From Topomyia yanbarensis (Eukaryota > Arthropoda > Insecta > Diptera > Culicidae): a stretch of 64,000 nt of DNA. Where the stretch lies: assembly GCF_030247195.1 (NCBI RefSeq), contig NC_080672.1, positions 33,301,906-33,365,905 of the forward strand, in the 5' to 3' direction. The notes under the pieces were generated by a model. That model had not been told where the DNA came from, ran no database searches, and saw nothing but the letters and a program-made list of their open reading frames with translations. The position numbers and the translations under genes are program-made. Of this stretch, positions 24,700 to 36,727 are shown piece after piece (positions within the stretch are counted from its first letter, which is position 1; every line of letters starts with the position of its first letter).

Positions 24700-25398
24700 T
24701 GGTTGCCCAAAATTTGTCCTGCTTAAATTCGTGTGCGTTCTCTGCACGTCTGTAGATAATTGGACTGCAGATTTTCCGTTCATTTTTGACGCCTGATATT
24801 TTACTGCTTGATGTGAATTGACGACTTTTGTACATTAATCCAACGTCAAATTTTCCTTCTCTAGAAGTTTTTCTCGTAGGTCCCCTGGCGCAAACTGTAT
24901 GATCTTATCAACCACCGCAATTTGCCGACTTTCCAGCACGCTTTTCCCGAAGGTACATTTTTCTGCCTTTTGCTGGACTCGTTCTACAAATTTTTCAATT
25001 GGTTCCTCCGTCTCAGGTGACATCATCCAAAACAAATACCTTTCAAAGCTCTCGCGTTGCTTTGGGGAAAAATGATTATCCAGTTTCGCTTTTGCCGCTG
25101 CAAATGGATCGGCGCTTTCCTCTGATTCTATGTCGGCTCCCGGAATACCGCCAAAAACGTTCTGCAACTCTAATCCTCCCATTGCAAGTAACTGAATCTT
25201 TTTCATCGAACCGTCCGTGATACTCGAGGCCTCCATCACACGCTCAAATCCCCGAATCCATCCGTTCCAGGCACTGCGCACTTCCGAGAAAGGAAGATGT
25301 TTGAACCGAAATTGAGGTAAATTATATGCCGCTGGATTAAATGCAGATGTAGTTTGCAACAGCACGACCTGGTTCTGTGCGTCATTTTGATTAGTTTC
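24700..25398 (-). pseudogene. Gypsy gag capsid region
   Basis: A 176-codon frame (24835-25365), open upstream to a possible splice acceptor at 25399. It has typical capsid features: 'WNGWIRGFERVMEAS', 'LDNHFSPKQRESFERYLFW' and 'EPIEKFVERVQQKAEKC'. A TAA stop at 24835-24837 interrupts it, after which gag-like sequence continues in the same frame to about 24700. The capsid frame has no ATG before its conserved start. A two-codon exon (ATG CAG, 25773-25778) with a donor GTAAGG could supply it by splicing. Confidence 0.75.
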
Positions 25399-25836
25399 CT
25401 AAAAAAATGCGAAGGAAAAAGTCATTTATTTTGTCTACGGGTCTAGCTTTCAACAAATTTAATCATTGACATCTCTATGAAAATCTCCCAACGAATTGAA
25501 TCATTGGCCTTTTTTAATTTTTTTTTTCGGTGTATTCAATCCTCGACTAGTTGTGAACAGCACCAACGAATTTAATCATTGACATAATTTCGACGAATTA
25601 AATCATCGACATCTCAAATATTTACTTTTTCTTTTTTTCTCTTGTTTTCTTATGGCCGTGTTTTAGACATCGAAGAAAAACATGGCGTCTTTTCGTGAGT
25701 CGGAATAGAAATTTTTTCGGCACATTTTCCCGACGTAAAACAAACAGTATCGAGTAAAACTTTGTTCCTTACCTGCATTTTCTAAAATTGTACTATTTGC
25801 TTTCTGCTTCAGCAATTTTTTTCCGTAAAAAGAAAT

Positions 25837-25852
25837 CCTTCCTCGTCGCCAA
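25837..25852 (-). promoter_or_regulatory. Primer-binding-like site of the gypsy element
   Basis: Two bases inside the 5' LTR the minus strand reads TGGCGACGAGGAAGGA. A TGG start at this place is the usual complement of a tRNA CCA end. The tRNA used was not identified. Confidence 0.5.
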
Positions 25853-25854
25853 TA

Positions 25855-25991
25855 TGTGGTAACCAACTATCCCAACCGGTTGACACGAGGTGTGAAGTAA
25901 GACTGCCTAGCCCAGTGTTGCCTGTGCTAGGGCGCAGTGTGAGATACGAACACGTACCAATACTAACAGCGTATGATCGAGGGGTACCACA
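25855..25991 (-). repeat. 5' LTR of the gypsy element
   Basis: The 137-bp partner of the LTR at 19997-20133, with the same TGTGGTA and TACCACA termini. On the coding strand it is the upstream LTR, and so the promoter-bearing copy. Confidence 0.9.
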
Positions 25992-25996
25992 AATGC
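25992..25996. other. Target-site duplication AATGC, right copy
   Basis: Identical to 19992-19996 on the other side of the element. Confidence 0.85.
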
Positions 25997-26850
25997 TAAA
26001 AAGGGTTACACCACCGGCTACGATTGCAGTTATCGCTTGAGAAGCCTGAATCAAGGGTAATGACTTATGCATTGCTTCCATATACATCTCACCGAAGCCT
26101 ACTCGCACCTCAGCTGGTTCTAGAAGACTTCAACCACAGACTAACAGATCTAACACTCGAAAACAATTCTTCGACCACTTGAACGGTCATTTTAAATATA
26201 TTTTAGTTGGGACTGTGGCCGCATTTGAGATTATGGCGCCACCGATATATGGGCAAGTATACGGGGGATAGACCACTGGTGAAAAATTGTTCCCGAGCCT
26301 GAGGGATAACCCTGTTGCACATAAGTGGTTGGGACCGTGAAGAAAAGGTGGAGCTAGTGTTCTAGTAAAATTGTCGGATCGATATTTTTGAAGGAATTTC
26401 CTCATAGTGTTGTGTCTGTTAGTCTGTGCTTCAACTCCCACGGTATGTCATGCGGTTATTTTCACGATGATAACCGATCTACCTTACTGCATGATATATG
26501 CAGCAATTTCAATATGACCACCTTTATGAAGAAAAAGAAGCAAAGAAAGAGCTACATATCCACTATTTTCTAAACACTTGAAACTTCCGGTGGATATTGG
26601 CACCGGTTCGTCGACAGATTAACGAGGGAAACAATGTGGTGGCTAGTTCCTATGTTGTACATTTGAATCAACCTTTGATCGGAATACACAGAACCAAGAA
26701 GCCGTTTTCGGCGGCAGCAGCATTCCGTGTACATCCTCACGCAAATAATAGACGTTTCGCGATGAAAAGATAATACTATATATAAACTTAATGATAGTAC
26801 TTTAAACATGTAAATTTATCTGTCAGCAAAGATGCTCGCATTGTAGTGCG
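25997..26850 (+). pseudogene. Continuation of interrupted LINE, then unassigned
   Basis: The first bases continue the LINE ORF1 remnant cut by the gypsy insertion. Beyond about 26180 no protein similarity is recognised, and the stretch to 26850 may be either decayed LINE or intergenic DNA. Confidence 0.3.
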
Positions 26851-28060
26851 CACATCACTGTAACGTTCATCAGATGATGACAACAGGTATCGCTTCAAGT
26901 GGCAAGGGCGACCATAAAAAAGGATGTGCTGCAAACATCTTAATGGGGCAGCCGATTCACCAACTCAAGGGAGAGTAGTCTACTCGAGGCCTTTGCAACC
27001 TGGTACAACCTGCACCTACCGCCGTGAAGGTCGACATTCAATTATTGACTTTACCTTATGCAGCCCCGAGCTGGTTGGAAAATTAAATTGGAGAGGGTGC
27101 GAGTGGTACACCCACAGCAACCACATAGCGATCCGGTACACTATCGGAAGCAATAGACAGTCTAAAGCGAATGTGATCCAATCACACGAGCAGAGGTGGA
27201 AAACAACGAAGCTCGACAAGGGAGTCTGCTTCGTCAAAGTGCAATCACCTTGACTTCAGCGCAGATGAAGTGACAACGGCATTAGCAAGAGCGTGCGATG
27301 CAATCATGCCAAGAGAAGGTAAACCACGGTACAGTCACCGCCCAGCCTTCTGGAGGAATTCGGCGATTGCCGACCTACGTGCATGTTGCCACCGAATCCA
27401 GAGAAAAATGCAGAAAGACCACAAGTTCGCTGAAAGAGATGCTCTAAGACCAGCGTATAACGCGACAAGAGCCGCACTTAACAAAGAAATCAAGCTCAGT
27501 TAGAAAGCCTGCATAGAGGAGCTTTACCGCAACGTTAATTCAAAACCGTGAGGCAACTCCTATAGAGTTTCTATGATGAAGATTAGAGGACTGGCAGTGC
27601 CACTGGAGAGGTGCTCGGGGAGGATGAAAGTCATCGTAGAAGCGCTATTTCCACAGCATTAACCGACGGCCTGGCCGCCCACACCATACGGGAATCAGTA
27701 TGACCAAGAAGAATAAGCTCGGGTAACCAGAGAGGACTTAATAATGGTAGCAAAAGCCTTGAGAACCAAGTAGGGCCCTGGGACCAGACGGTATCCTCAA
27801 CGTAGCCCTTAAAACAGCGATCCTAATGAGCCCGGATATGTTTAGGACTGTGCAAAAGTGCATCGACGACGGTAACTTCCCCGACATCTGGAAGCGACAA
27901 AAGCTGGTGCTGTTGCCGAAGCCAGGCAAGCCCCCTGGAAATCCTTCAGCATACAGGCCGATATGTTTGTTGGACGGCAAGGTGCTTGAAAGAGTAATCC
28001 TTGAGGCCGCAATTGTGAAAATTCGATCGATGTATATATACAGAAACTGGTAGCGACAGA
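26851..28060 (+). pseudogene. R1-like LINE ORF2 remnant
   Basis: The conceptual protein begins with the C-terminal part of an endonuclease domain ('GTTCTYRREGRHSIIDFT', then 'YTHSNHIAIRYTI', the His-containing end of the active site). A linker follows ('WRNSAIADLRACCHRIQRKM'). The N-terminal reverse transcriptase comes next ('GPDGI', 'CIDDGNFPDIWKRQKLVLLP', 'GNPSAYRPICLL', 'GKVLERVI'). The RT is cut off before the catalytic box. Frames change several times. The arrangement and spacing resemble the R1 clade; this is a judgement by eye. Confidence 0.75.
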
Positions 28061-29211
28061 AAGGCACGAGTTATCAACAAACAACCGATTTCAAAAGCAT
28101 GAATAAATTGACAGAAAAAATATGTTTTTTTATTCCTTACTGCTCCAGAAGATAAGATAAGAAAATCCCGATTCTATCCACCTCGCAGTGAAGCGAAACA
28201 TTTCTTATTTTATTTATTGGGCAAATAATTAGTCTTATGATGGTTTTATGCGGCATATATTGCATTTATTTTACCTTTCCATCTCAATTACGTTTTCAAT
28301 CCTAATTAAGAGAATTTTGATAATATTTCGAAGATATTCAAGTTTCCGTTTAGAGCCTATTGAAAAAATGCACAACTACCTGGAATCGAGGGGAGGTCGG
28401 ATCAATTGAAAGAATAGCATTTTTTGATCTCCAAAAGTAAGAGTGCGAATAATATTAAAATCGTGCAAGTTGAGGTTTATTTTTGAAGTTAGCTATATTT
28501 AGCATAATGCAAACGCATCGCATTTCAAATTATTTATTAACTTTTTAAAAGAAGTCAGGATAATGCTTCTGCAATTCTACTGTAAAACAGTGATCAAATC
28601 CGTGACCTCGTTCGATGAATTTGCCATCGAAGGATACAATCGATGAAATGAGGGGCAATTTTGCAGTGAACTGCATCGAAAATGCTAGTATTGCGTGGAG
28701 AAAGCTTATCAAGGTGCTTTGAAGAGGATCAGAAATATTTAAAACTATAAAAATATGATCCTCAATGTCAGAGAGTGTTATTTATCCAGCGCTGGTTTCA
28801 TTCTCCGTCTGAAACATGGGACATTTGGTTTTTTGATGTGCTGGGAACTTCTTTTCTGATCTCAGGTTTCTGAGACCGGGAGCTATTTGCTTCGGTTTTG
28901 CACCAGTTCTTCCTCGACTAATTGTTTTGGAGGATCGTGAAGAGCCACTTTTTGGTCTTTTTAACTAAGCTTAGGAGATGAATGATCCTCGCAATTCAAA
29001 CACGGATCGGTGAGGACCCCGTTACTTTCAACCTGATTAGCTGGTACATATACTCTGTACTCTTTTGTATAAGGCCCATAGCCAGAAAAATCATTTGCCT
29101 ACTTCAAGCTATTCACCACCACTCGAAGCTTATCGGGGCGAATCTTCGACATTTCTGTCAAGGCCGAATATCATTCCGTCAGAAATCGAGAAATCTGCAA
29201 CAGATTAAAAA
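28061..29211. other. Intergenic stretch, nothing recognised
   Basis: AT-rich sequence with no supported gene or clear repeat. Confidence 0.4.
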
Positions 29212-30338
29212 AACCTGTTTTAATCCACCTAGAGGTGCAACTGTGCCTTTCTCATTTCTCCAAACTATGATTTAATAGCTGGTTCGTACAATATAACATT
29301 ATGGAAATGTCTTTCATTCTTATTACACTTGGTAAGTATATATAAGAGCACCTTTTTGCATTCATCGCGGTATCGGTTTGAATCGGAGTTCGCGCTCCAC
29401 AACCCGTAACTCCGGAGCCGGAAGTCGGATGAAGATGGAATTTAATATCAGTTTCCGGGGACGCAACACCTTTCATTTGAAACTAAGTTGATCAAATCGG
29501 TCTAGCCATTTTCGAGAAACCAATATAACCGTTATTCTGAATTTGGATGCTTCCGGATCCGTCGATGGTGGCCAGTGTGGCCAAAGAGACTTTGAATGAC
29601 TGTTGGTGACCTAGATCTACAAATTCAACAGCTGTGTTTACATTTTGGAAAAAAATTACCTTTTACATTCATCGCAGAATTCGTTAGAATCGGGATTTGC
29701 TGCATGATCGTACGTATCACCCAGTAATTCAGCAACCAGAGCTCGGATCCACACAAAATTCAATAGCGGCTGATGGACCTTTCATTTAAAATCAAGTTTG
29801 TCAAAATCGGTTCAGAAAATTCCGAGAAACCGATGTGGACAAATCAACAAATTTTGTTTTGCAACCATACTCTTCAACTCGTAATCCGGAACAAGATGTC
29901 GGTTGAAAATGAAATTCAATAGCAACCTATGGGAATATTTACCTTTCATTTGAATCTTAGTTTGTAAAAATCGGTTCAGCCATCTCCGAGAAACCGATGT
30001 GGACATTTTGTTAACAAATCCGCACATACACACATACATACATACATACATACATACATACATACATACATACATACATACATACATACATACATACATA
30101 CATACATACATACATACATACATACATACATACATACATACATACATACATACATACATACATACATACATACATACATACATACATACATACATACATA
30201 CATACATACATACCTACATACATACATACATACATACATACATACATACATACATACATACATACATACATACATACATACATACATACATACATACATA
30301 CATACACACATACATACACACATACATACATACACACA

Positions 30339-30372
<34 letters not shown>

Positions 30373-31797
30373 CATACATACATACATACATACACACATA
30401 CATACATACACACATACATACATACACACATACATACATACACACATACATACATACACACATACATACATACACACATACATACATACACACATACACA
30501 CATACATACATACACACATACATACACACATACATACACACAGATATTTTGCGCTCTCGGCGAACTGGGCCTCGGTTAGAAAGTCGGTTTTTGGAGCAAT
30601 TGCATAACCTTTCTATATGAGAAAGGCAAAAGAATAATATTTAATTAGCTTAATCAGCGTGAGTTCAATGTTATCTTCATGTGATTATATTTTGAAATGT
30701 TGGTGGAATAGATTTGAAAGTGGAGGGAATGGGGGGTTAGTAAAGTGGGAGTGGAGGATGCGTCAGAAATCCTTCATCTTATTCCGGTATACGGGGTGGA
30801 TGAAGGAAATGCGGGCGTGAGGGTGATCCAAGGGGAAGGGAGTGATGAAGGAGTTAGGTGTAAGGGCAAGAGGGGCGGGGGGCGGCGACGCAATACTCAA
30901 CTGCATATTTTGCCTTCCATTTGAGACTTGGTTTGAGAAAATTGGTTCAGTCATCACCGAAGAATCGATTTGACTTTAATTGTGGAATATGCCCGGAATT
31001 CCGGACTTCCGGAATCGTCGATAGTGGATAATATATTCAAAGAATGTTTGATTGGCAATAAGTGATCTAGATCTGCGATTAGAAGTAATTTGATGACCAT
31101 TTCAATAGTTTTTAGCCTCTGAGGTATTACGATTGTACCGATTTATATGGGAAATTCCAGTGTAACCTTACTAACACCCCTGTAACTCCGGAAGCAAGAG
31201 TCAGAACCGAGTGAAATTCAGCAGCAGTCAATGGTATTACTGTATCTTTCATTTGAAATCAAGTTTGTAAAAATCGGTAGAGAATTCGTTGGGGAATGGG
31301 TGTGATATTAGCTTAGGAACTTGGCGGGTTCCCCGGGAGCGTCATGATCTGTCATAGGTGGCCAATGTGGTCAAAGCTGCTTTGATTGATCATTAGTGAT
31401 CCAGACCCGCAAACTAGAGTAATGTTACATCAATTTTAATATGTTTTACATCATTTGAACATCATGGTGGTACCAGTTTGTATGGGAATTTGCTGTGTGA
31501 TCGCACTCTTCAACCCGTAACTCCGGAACCGGAAGTCGGATCAACTAAAAATTCAATAGCAGCTTATGGGAGCGTTATACCTTTCAGATGAAACTAAGTT
31601 TGCGAAAATCGGTTCAGCCATTTCTGAGAAAATTATGTGAGTTTAAATGACACACACACATACATACACACACAGACATTTGCCGATCTCGACGAACTGA
31701 ATCGAATGGTATATGACACTCGGCCCTCCGGGCCTCGGTTAAAAAGTCGATTTTTTACAGTGATTGCATAGCCTTTCTTTATATGAGAAAGGCAAAA
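29212..31797 (+). repeat. Composite repeat array, first block
   Basis: The block begins with TTTTAATCCACCTAG and GCAA-TGTGCCTTTCTC and is built of degenerate modules of about 200-330 bp. Each module has a 'GTAACTCCGGAACCGGAAGT'-like start and an 'AAATCGGTTCAGCCATCTC'-like end. Two hairpin-bearing tails close sub-blocks at about 30541-30632 and 31674-31797 (CCTTTCTATATGAGAAAGG and relatives). A long CATA microsatellite lies inside. From 29653 onward the block is duplicated at 33676-35918. No coding frame is credible. The element class is unknown. Confidence 0.75.
30022..30540. repeat. (CATA)n microsatellite with CACA interruptions
   Basis: About 520 bp of tandem CATA; the right third is interrupted by CACA units. 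All six frames are open for long distances, which yields false His-Thr-Tyr-Ile or Met-Tyr-Val-Cys repeat proteins. Confidence 0.95.
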
Positions 31798-31825
31798 TGT
31801 CTTTGATCCGGACGAAAATTACGAA

Positions 31826-32215
31826 CGGTTGAGGAGGGCGGGGACAATTTCAGTCAGGAAACGATTTTATTACCTTGAGGCGAATCGTTGCCTAGGGAAG
31901 CCATTTTGGCACGGACCTATTGCCCACTACGGGATGGTATTAGACACAAGAATGGAAAATGCCTGTAACGGTATCCAGGCGGCCTATAAGAAAAAAAACA
32001 CTGCTGTTTCACTGCTCTGCTGGTCGAATAACGGTCAACGCGCGCACGCAAAAGAAAAAAAATCCGAAACGTCAGAGGTTGAGAGTGCGCATGATAACAT
32101 TGAAAGCGGATTAGCACTACTCTTTGTTGCATTACACTGCACGGACAGGGATGATCGACCTATCGGTCTGGGAGTCTCTGAACGAAATAGGTTGACACAT
32201 TTCGTTTGTTAACTG
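31826..32215 (+). repeat. Dispersed repeat, partner of 2790-3215
   Basis: Contains a 127-codon open frame (31829-32212) that aligns by eye with minus-strand sequence at 2790-3215. The frame has 'YYLEANRCLGKPFWHGPIAH' and 'DDRPIGLGVSERN'. No known domain is recognised. Since the partner is broken, this is better read as a repeat than as a gene. Confidence 0.45.
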
Positions 32216-32274
32216 TTATAAATAGCTCTTTTGTATGTATGTGGTAGTAGCTAAACCTAACTAGAAAAACCTAT

Positions 32275-35200
32275 TTTAATCCACCTAGCGGTGCAATTGT
32301 GCCTTTCTCAATCATGAACACGTGAATGTTTGCGTTGTTTATATTCATTAAAAGCTTTCAAATGAATATATTACATTTTATTATTATACATGACATGACA
32401 AATATACAAGAAAAAATCACTATTCGAGTTCTAAAATTTTGTAAAAGAAAAAACAGCTACATTAATATTAAATTGAAAAAAGGTGCGAAATCGGCAGTCC
32501 CAAAAAGTCGATCTTCATAAAAAAAAAATTTCGAGATAACATAAAATCTCGACGTTTCATGCATTTTAAAGATGTTTGGCATCAAAAACGAATTTGATTT
32601 CTGAAATTTCATGGGGTCCCCCCTTTGAAAAAAAATTTAGTTCCGGCTTATATGGGAATTTCATATGTGACCGGATGGATTAGTCTATATTTCCGGACGC
32701 ATCCAAGCGATCCGTACGAAATTTTATAGACATCTGTGGGGATACTATAGCTATCATTTGGGACAGTGTTTGTGAAAATCGGCCCAACCATTTCCGGGAA
32801 ACTGATGTGAGTACGTCAATTTTGAAAGATGGCCGCTTTTCCCGGGCACTTCCGGAACCGTCTATGGTGGTCAATGTAGTCAACGAAAGTTTGGTTGGCC
32901 GTCGATGACCTAGAACAGCAAATTTAAGTTGTTTGAGAGACATTTTAGCGAAATTTTTACCTTTTTTGCTTTCATCGGAGTATCGATTTGAATCGCAATT
33001 TGCTATGTGATCGCACGCCACAACCTGTAACTCCGGAACCGGAAGTCGGATCGGTATGAAATTAAATAACCATTTACGAAGGCGCAACACCTTTCATTTG
33101 AGACTAAGTTTGGTTGAATCGGTCCAGCCGTCTCCGGGAAACCGATGTGACTGTTATTCTGAATTTGGATACTTCCGCCGGGGCTTCCAGAACCGATGAT
33201 GGTGGCCAATGGGGCCAAAAAGACATTGAATGGATGTTAGTGACCTAATACTACAAATCGAAGCAGTTGTGGTCATATTTTGGAAAAATTTTCACCTTTA
33301 TACATTCATTGCAGAATTTATTAAAATCGACATTTTCTGCGTGATCGTGCTCACCACCCTGTAATTCCGGAACCGGAAGTCGGATCCATCAGAAATTCAA
33401 AAGCAGCCTATGGGAACGTTGTATCTTTCATTTGAGACTAAGTTTGTCAAAATCGGTTCAGCCAGCTCTGAGAAAAATGAGTGACATTTTTGGTCACATA
33501 CACACACAGACGCACATACACACACATACATGCATACACACATACATACACACGCTCAGACATTTGCCGAACTCGACGAACTGAATCGAATGGTATATGC
33601 CACTCGGCCCTCCGGGCCTCCGTTAAAAAGTCGGTTTTCAGAGCAATTGCAATACCTTTCTATTGAGAAAGGCAAAAATTTTACCTTTTTACATTCATCG
33701 CAGAATTCGTTAGAATCAAGATTTGCTGCGTGATCGTACGTATCACCCTGTAATTCAGGAACCAGAACTCGGATCCACACAAAATTCAACAGCAGCTGAT
33801 GGACCTTCCATTTAAAATCAAGTTTGTCAAAATCGGTTCAGAAAATTCCGAGAAACCGATGTGGACAAATCAACAAATTTTGTTTTGTAACCATACTCTT
33901 CAACTCGTAATCCGGAACAAGATGTCGGTTGAAAATGAAATTCAATAGCAACCTATGAGAATAGTATACCTTTCATTTGAATCTTAGTTTCTAAAAATCG
34001 GTTCAACCATCTCCGAGAAACCGATGTGGACATTTTGTTAACAAATCCGCACATACACACACATATTTTTACCATTTTTTTGTTAACCATTTTTGTTAAC
34101 GACCTATTGAGTTAATTTGTCAACAGTTTTTTCGGCATTTAATTACCAAGGGACTGGAAGGTGAAGTATATTTTTCAATATTTAGAGCCATAGTACTCAA
34201 GGGAGTCGGTTCCGACAGCATGAAGTAACAAGTTACTTTGCGCTTGTTCGGACATGCCGTAGACTCAGGTGATTCGCATTTCTAATGCCAAAAGACCTTG
34301 ACCACTACGGTAGCAGACAAAGGGTTAAGTCGCCGGTGAGCTCTAAGCTTGCATATATGATCCTTCCACGCTTTTCTAAACTTTCTCCTTTCAACACCTG
34401 GCTCTCCCTTGAGTACTATGGCTCTAAATATTGAAAAATATACTTCACCTTCCAGTCCCTTGCTAATTAAATGCCGAAAAAACTGTTGACACACACATAC
34501 ATACATACATACATACATACATACATACATACATACATACATACATACATACATACATGCACACAAACATACGCACATACAAACACACATACATACACAC
34601 AGATATTTTGCGATCTCGGCGAACTGAGTCGAATGTTATATGAGACTCGGCCCTCCGGGCTTCGGTTAGGAAGTCGGTTTTTGGAGCAATTGCATAACCT
34701 TTCTATATGAGAAAGGCAAAAGAATAGTATTTAATTACCTTAATCAGCATGAGTTCAATGTTATCTTCATGTAATTATATTTTGAAATGTTGGTGGAATG
34801 GGTTTGAAAGTGGAGGGAATGGGGGGTTAGTAGAGTGAGAGTGGAGGATGCGTCAGAAATCCTTCATCTTATTTCGGTATACGGGGTGGATGAAGGAAAT
34901 GCGGGCGTGAGGGTGGTCCAAGGGGAGGGGAGTGATGAAGGAGGGAGGTGTAAGGGCAAGGCGGGGGTAGGAGGGGCGTCGACGTAATACTCAACTGCAT
35001 ATTTTGCCTTCCATTTGAGACTTGGTTTGAGAAAATCGGTTCAGTCATCACCGAAGAACCGATGTGACTTTAATTGTGGAATATGCCCGGAATTCCGGAC
35101 TTCCGGAATCGTCGATAGTGGACAATATATTCAAAGAATGTTTGATTGGCAATCAGTGATCTAGATCTGCGATTAGAAGTAATTTGGTGACCATTTCAAT

Positions 35201-35918
35201 AGTTTTTAGCCTCTGAGGTATTACGATTGTACCGATTTATATGGGAAATTCCAGTGTATCCTTACTAACACCCCTGTAACTCCGGAAGCAAGAGTCAGAA
35301 CAGAATGAAATTCAGCAGCAGTCAATGGCATTACTGTATCTTTCATTTGAAATCAAGTTTGTAAAAATCGGTAGAGAATTCGTTGGGGAATGGGTGTGAT
35401 ATTAGCTTAGGAACTTGGCGGGTTCCCCGGGGGCGTCATGAACCGTCATAGGTGGCCAATGTGGTCAAAGCTGCTTTGATTGATCATTAGTGATCCAGAC
35501 CCGCAAACTAGAGTAATGTTACATCAATTTTAATATGTTTTACATCATTTGAACATCATGGTGGTACCAGTTTATATGGGAATTTGCTGTGTGACCGCAC
35601 TCTTCAACCCGTAACTCCGGAACCGGAAGTCGGATCAACTAAAAATTCAATAGCAGCTTATGGGAGCGTTATACCTTTCAGATGAAACTAAGTTTGCGAA
35701 AATCGGTTCAGCCATCTCTAAGAAAATTGTGTGAGTTTAAATGACACACACACATACACACACACATACACACACACACATACATACACACACAGACATT
35801 TGCCGATCTCGACGAAATGAATCGAATGGTGTATGACACTCGGCCCTCCGGGCCTCGGTTAAAAAGTCGATTTTTACAGTGATTGCATAGCCTTTCTTTA
35901 TATGAGAAAGCCAAAAAA
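32275..35918 (+). repeat. Composite repeat array, second block
   Basis: The start matches the first block (TTTTAATCCACCTAGCGG). Hairpin tails close sub-blocks at about 33556-33675, 34601-34722 and 35793-35918; each tail carries GGCCCTCCGGGC(C/T) and most carry a CCTTTCT...AGAAAGG-type stem. The segment 33676-35918 is a near copy of 29653-31797 apart from a shortened microsatellite and an inserted inverted-repeat element at 34119-34490. Smaller CA-rich microsatellites lie at about 33497-33560, 34485-34605 and 35744-35796. Confidence 0.75.
34119..34490. mobile_element. MITE with long terminal inverted repeats
   Basis: A 372-bp element with inverted arms of about 95 bp beginning GTCAACAGTTTTTTCGGCAT. 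The right end is the reverse complement, with one base difference soon after (ACCAAG against AGCAAG). The paralogous block at 30000-30040 lacks it, so its presence here is a later insertion. It has no coding frame. Target duplication is unclear because it lies within CA-rich repeats. Confidence 0.7.
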
Positions 35919-36727
35919 CTAGCGGGTACATCATCAGGAGTAGAACCGACAAAAAACGCCCAAAAACGCTAAAATTGCCTCTAGGCCACAATGACACATA
36001 ACTACTCTCTCTTGGAATGAGCTATATAAACTTCATTACAGCAGCGATTAGAACCTTTCCGAGTGGGTAAGCACTGAGACGGTGGTATGTGAAATTTAAA
36101 TTATCTCTGAACCGTGTAGCCTACGACGTGGTACAATGGGGTTCGATATTATATTATGAAAGTATGAGTCGGGTTGAAAGCTATCTACACATATACAAGC
36201 TGTTCGCTTACAGTTCGAAGGGAAAAAAACAAATGCATTTGCGCTCCAGAGGATTTGATTTGCTTTATTGAAATTTACACTTTTACACAATTTTAATTGC
36301 GAATTGCAGATCCTTTTGCGTTTTAAGGGTAACTTTTAGCCAGGCTGGGCATGCCGTTCATGATGATTTCAGAATTCTCGCAGCCACGTAATCAGCTAGA
36401 GCTGTGAATAAATTTTTTGAACGATCATTATTTGTCTTTGTAAATCTGATACTTACAATCTCGTATCCGATTTACTTTAATCGAATAAAAAAATGTCCTT
36501 TTTTCATCCTTTATTGAACATGCACACACAGGCATTGTCCAATTCATCGAGCAGAATTGATTGATATACAAGTCTCATCATTCCGAGCTTCAAGAAAAAT
36601 CTTGATAGTTAAAGCGTTTTCAATACCTTTTTTATAGAAGAAAAATGAAATTTTCAGTTACACGCCAGAGTCAATGCGATAAAGATTGAATCGTGCTCAA
36701 TATAACTTCTAACCAGTATCAGTATGC
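35919..36727. other. Upstream region of the LRR gene
   Basis: No other gene is supported. It includes the presumed promoter of the LRR gene; a TCAGT initiator-like motif occurs at 36719, but it is only 9 nt from the ATG, and no convincing TATA/initiator pair was fixed. Confidence 0.35.

Larger units (their letters stand above)
19997..25991 (-). mobile_element. Full-length Ty3/gypsy LTR retrotransposon, inactive
   Basis: A complete 5,995-bp element on the minus strand: 137-bp LTRs, a primer-binding-like site, gag, protease, reverse transcriptase, RNase H, integrase and a polypurine tract in the Ty3/gypsy order. The domain order, two-knuckle gag and pol style suggest the Mag/K02A2.6-like group, judged by eye. 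The LTRs differ at 3 of 137 positions, so the insertion is fairly recent, yet the reading frames carry several nonsense codons, a deletion at the protease/RT junction and an insertion in gag. The element sits inside an older LINE remnant. It cannot move by itself. Confidence 0.9.

Noticed and set aside
29812..30607. Long reading frames on both strands (His-Thr-Tyr-Ile and Met-Tyr-Val-Cys repeats)
   Set aside because: They are the direct result of a stop-free tetranucleotide microsatellite, not genes.
31829..32212. 127-codon host gene
   Set aside because: A broken relative exists at 2790-3215 and no domain is seen, so a repeat is more likely.
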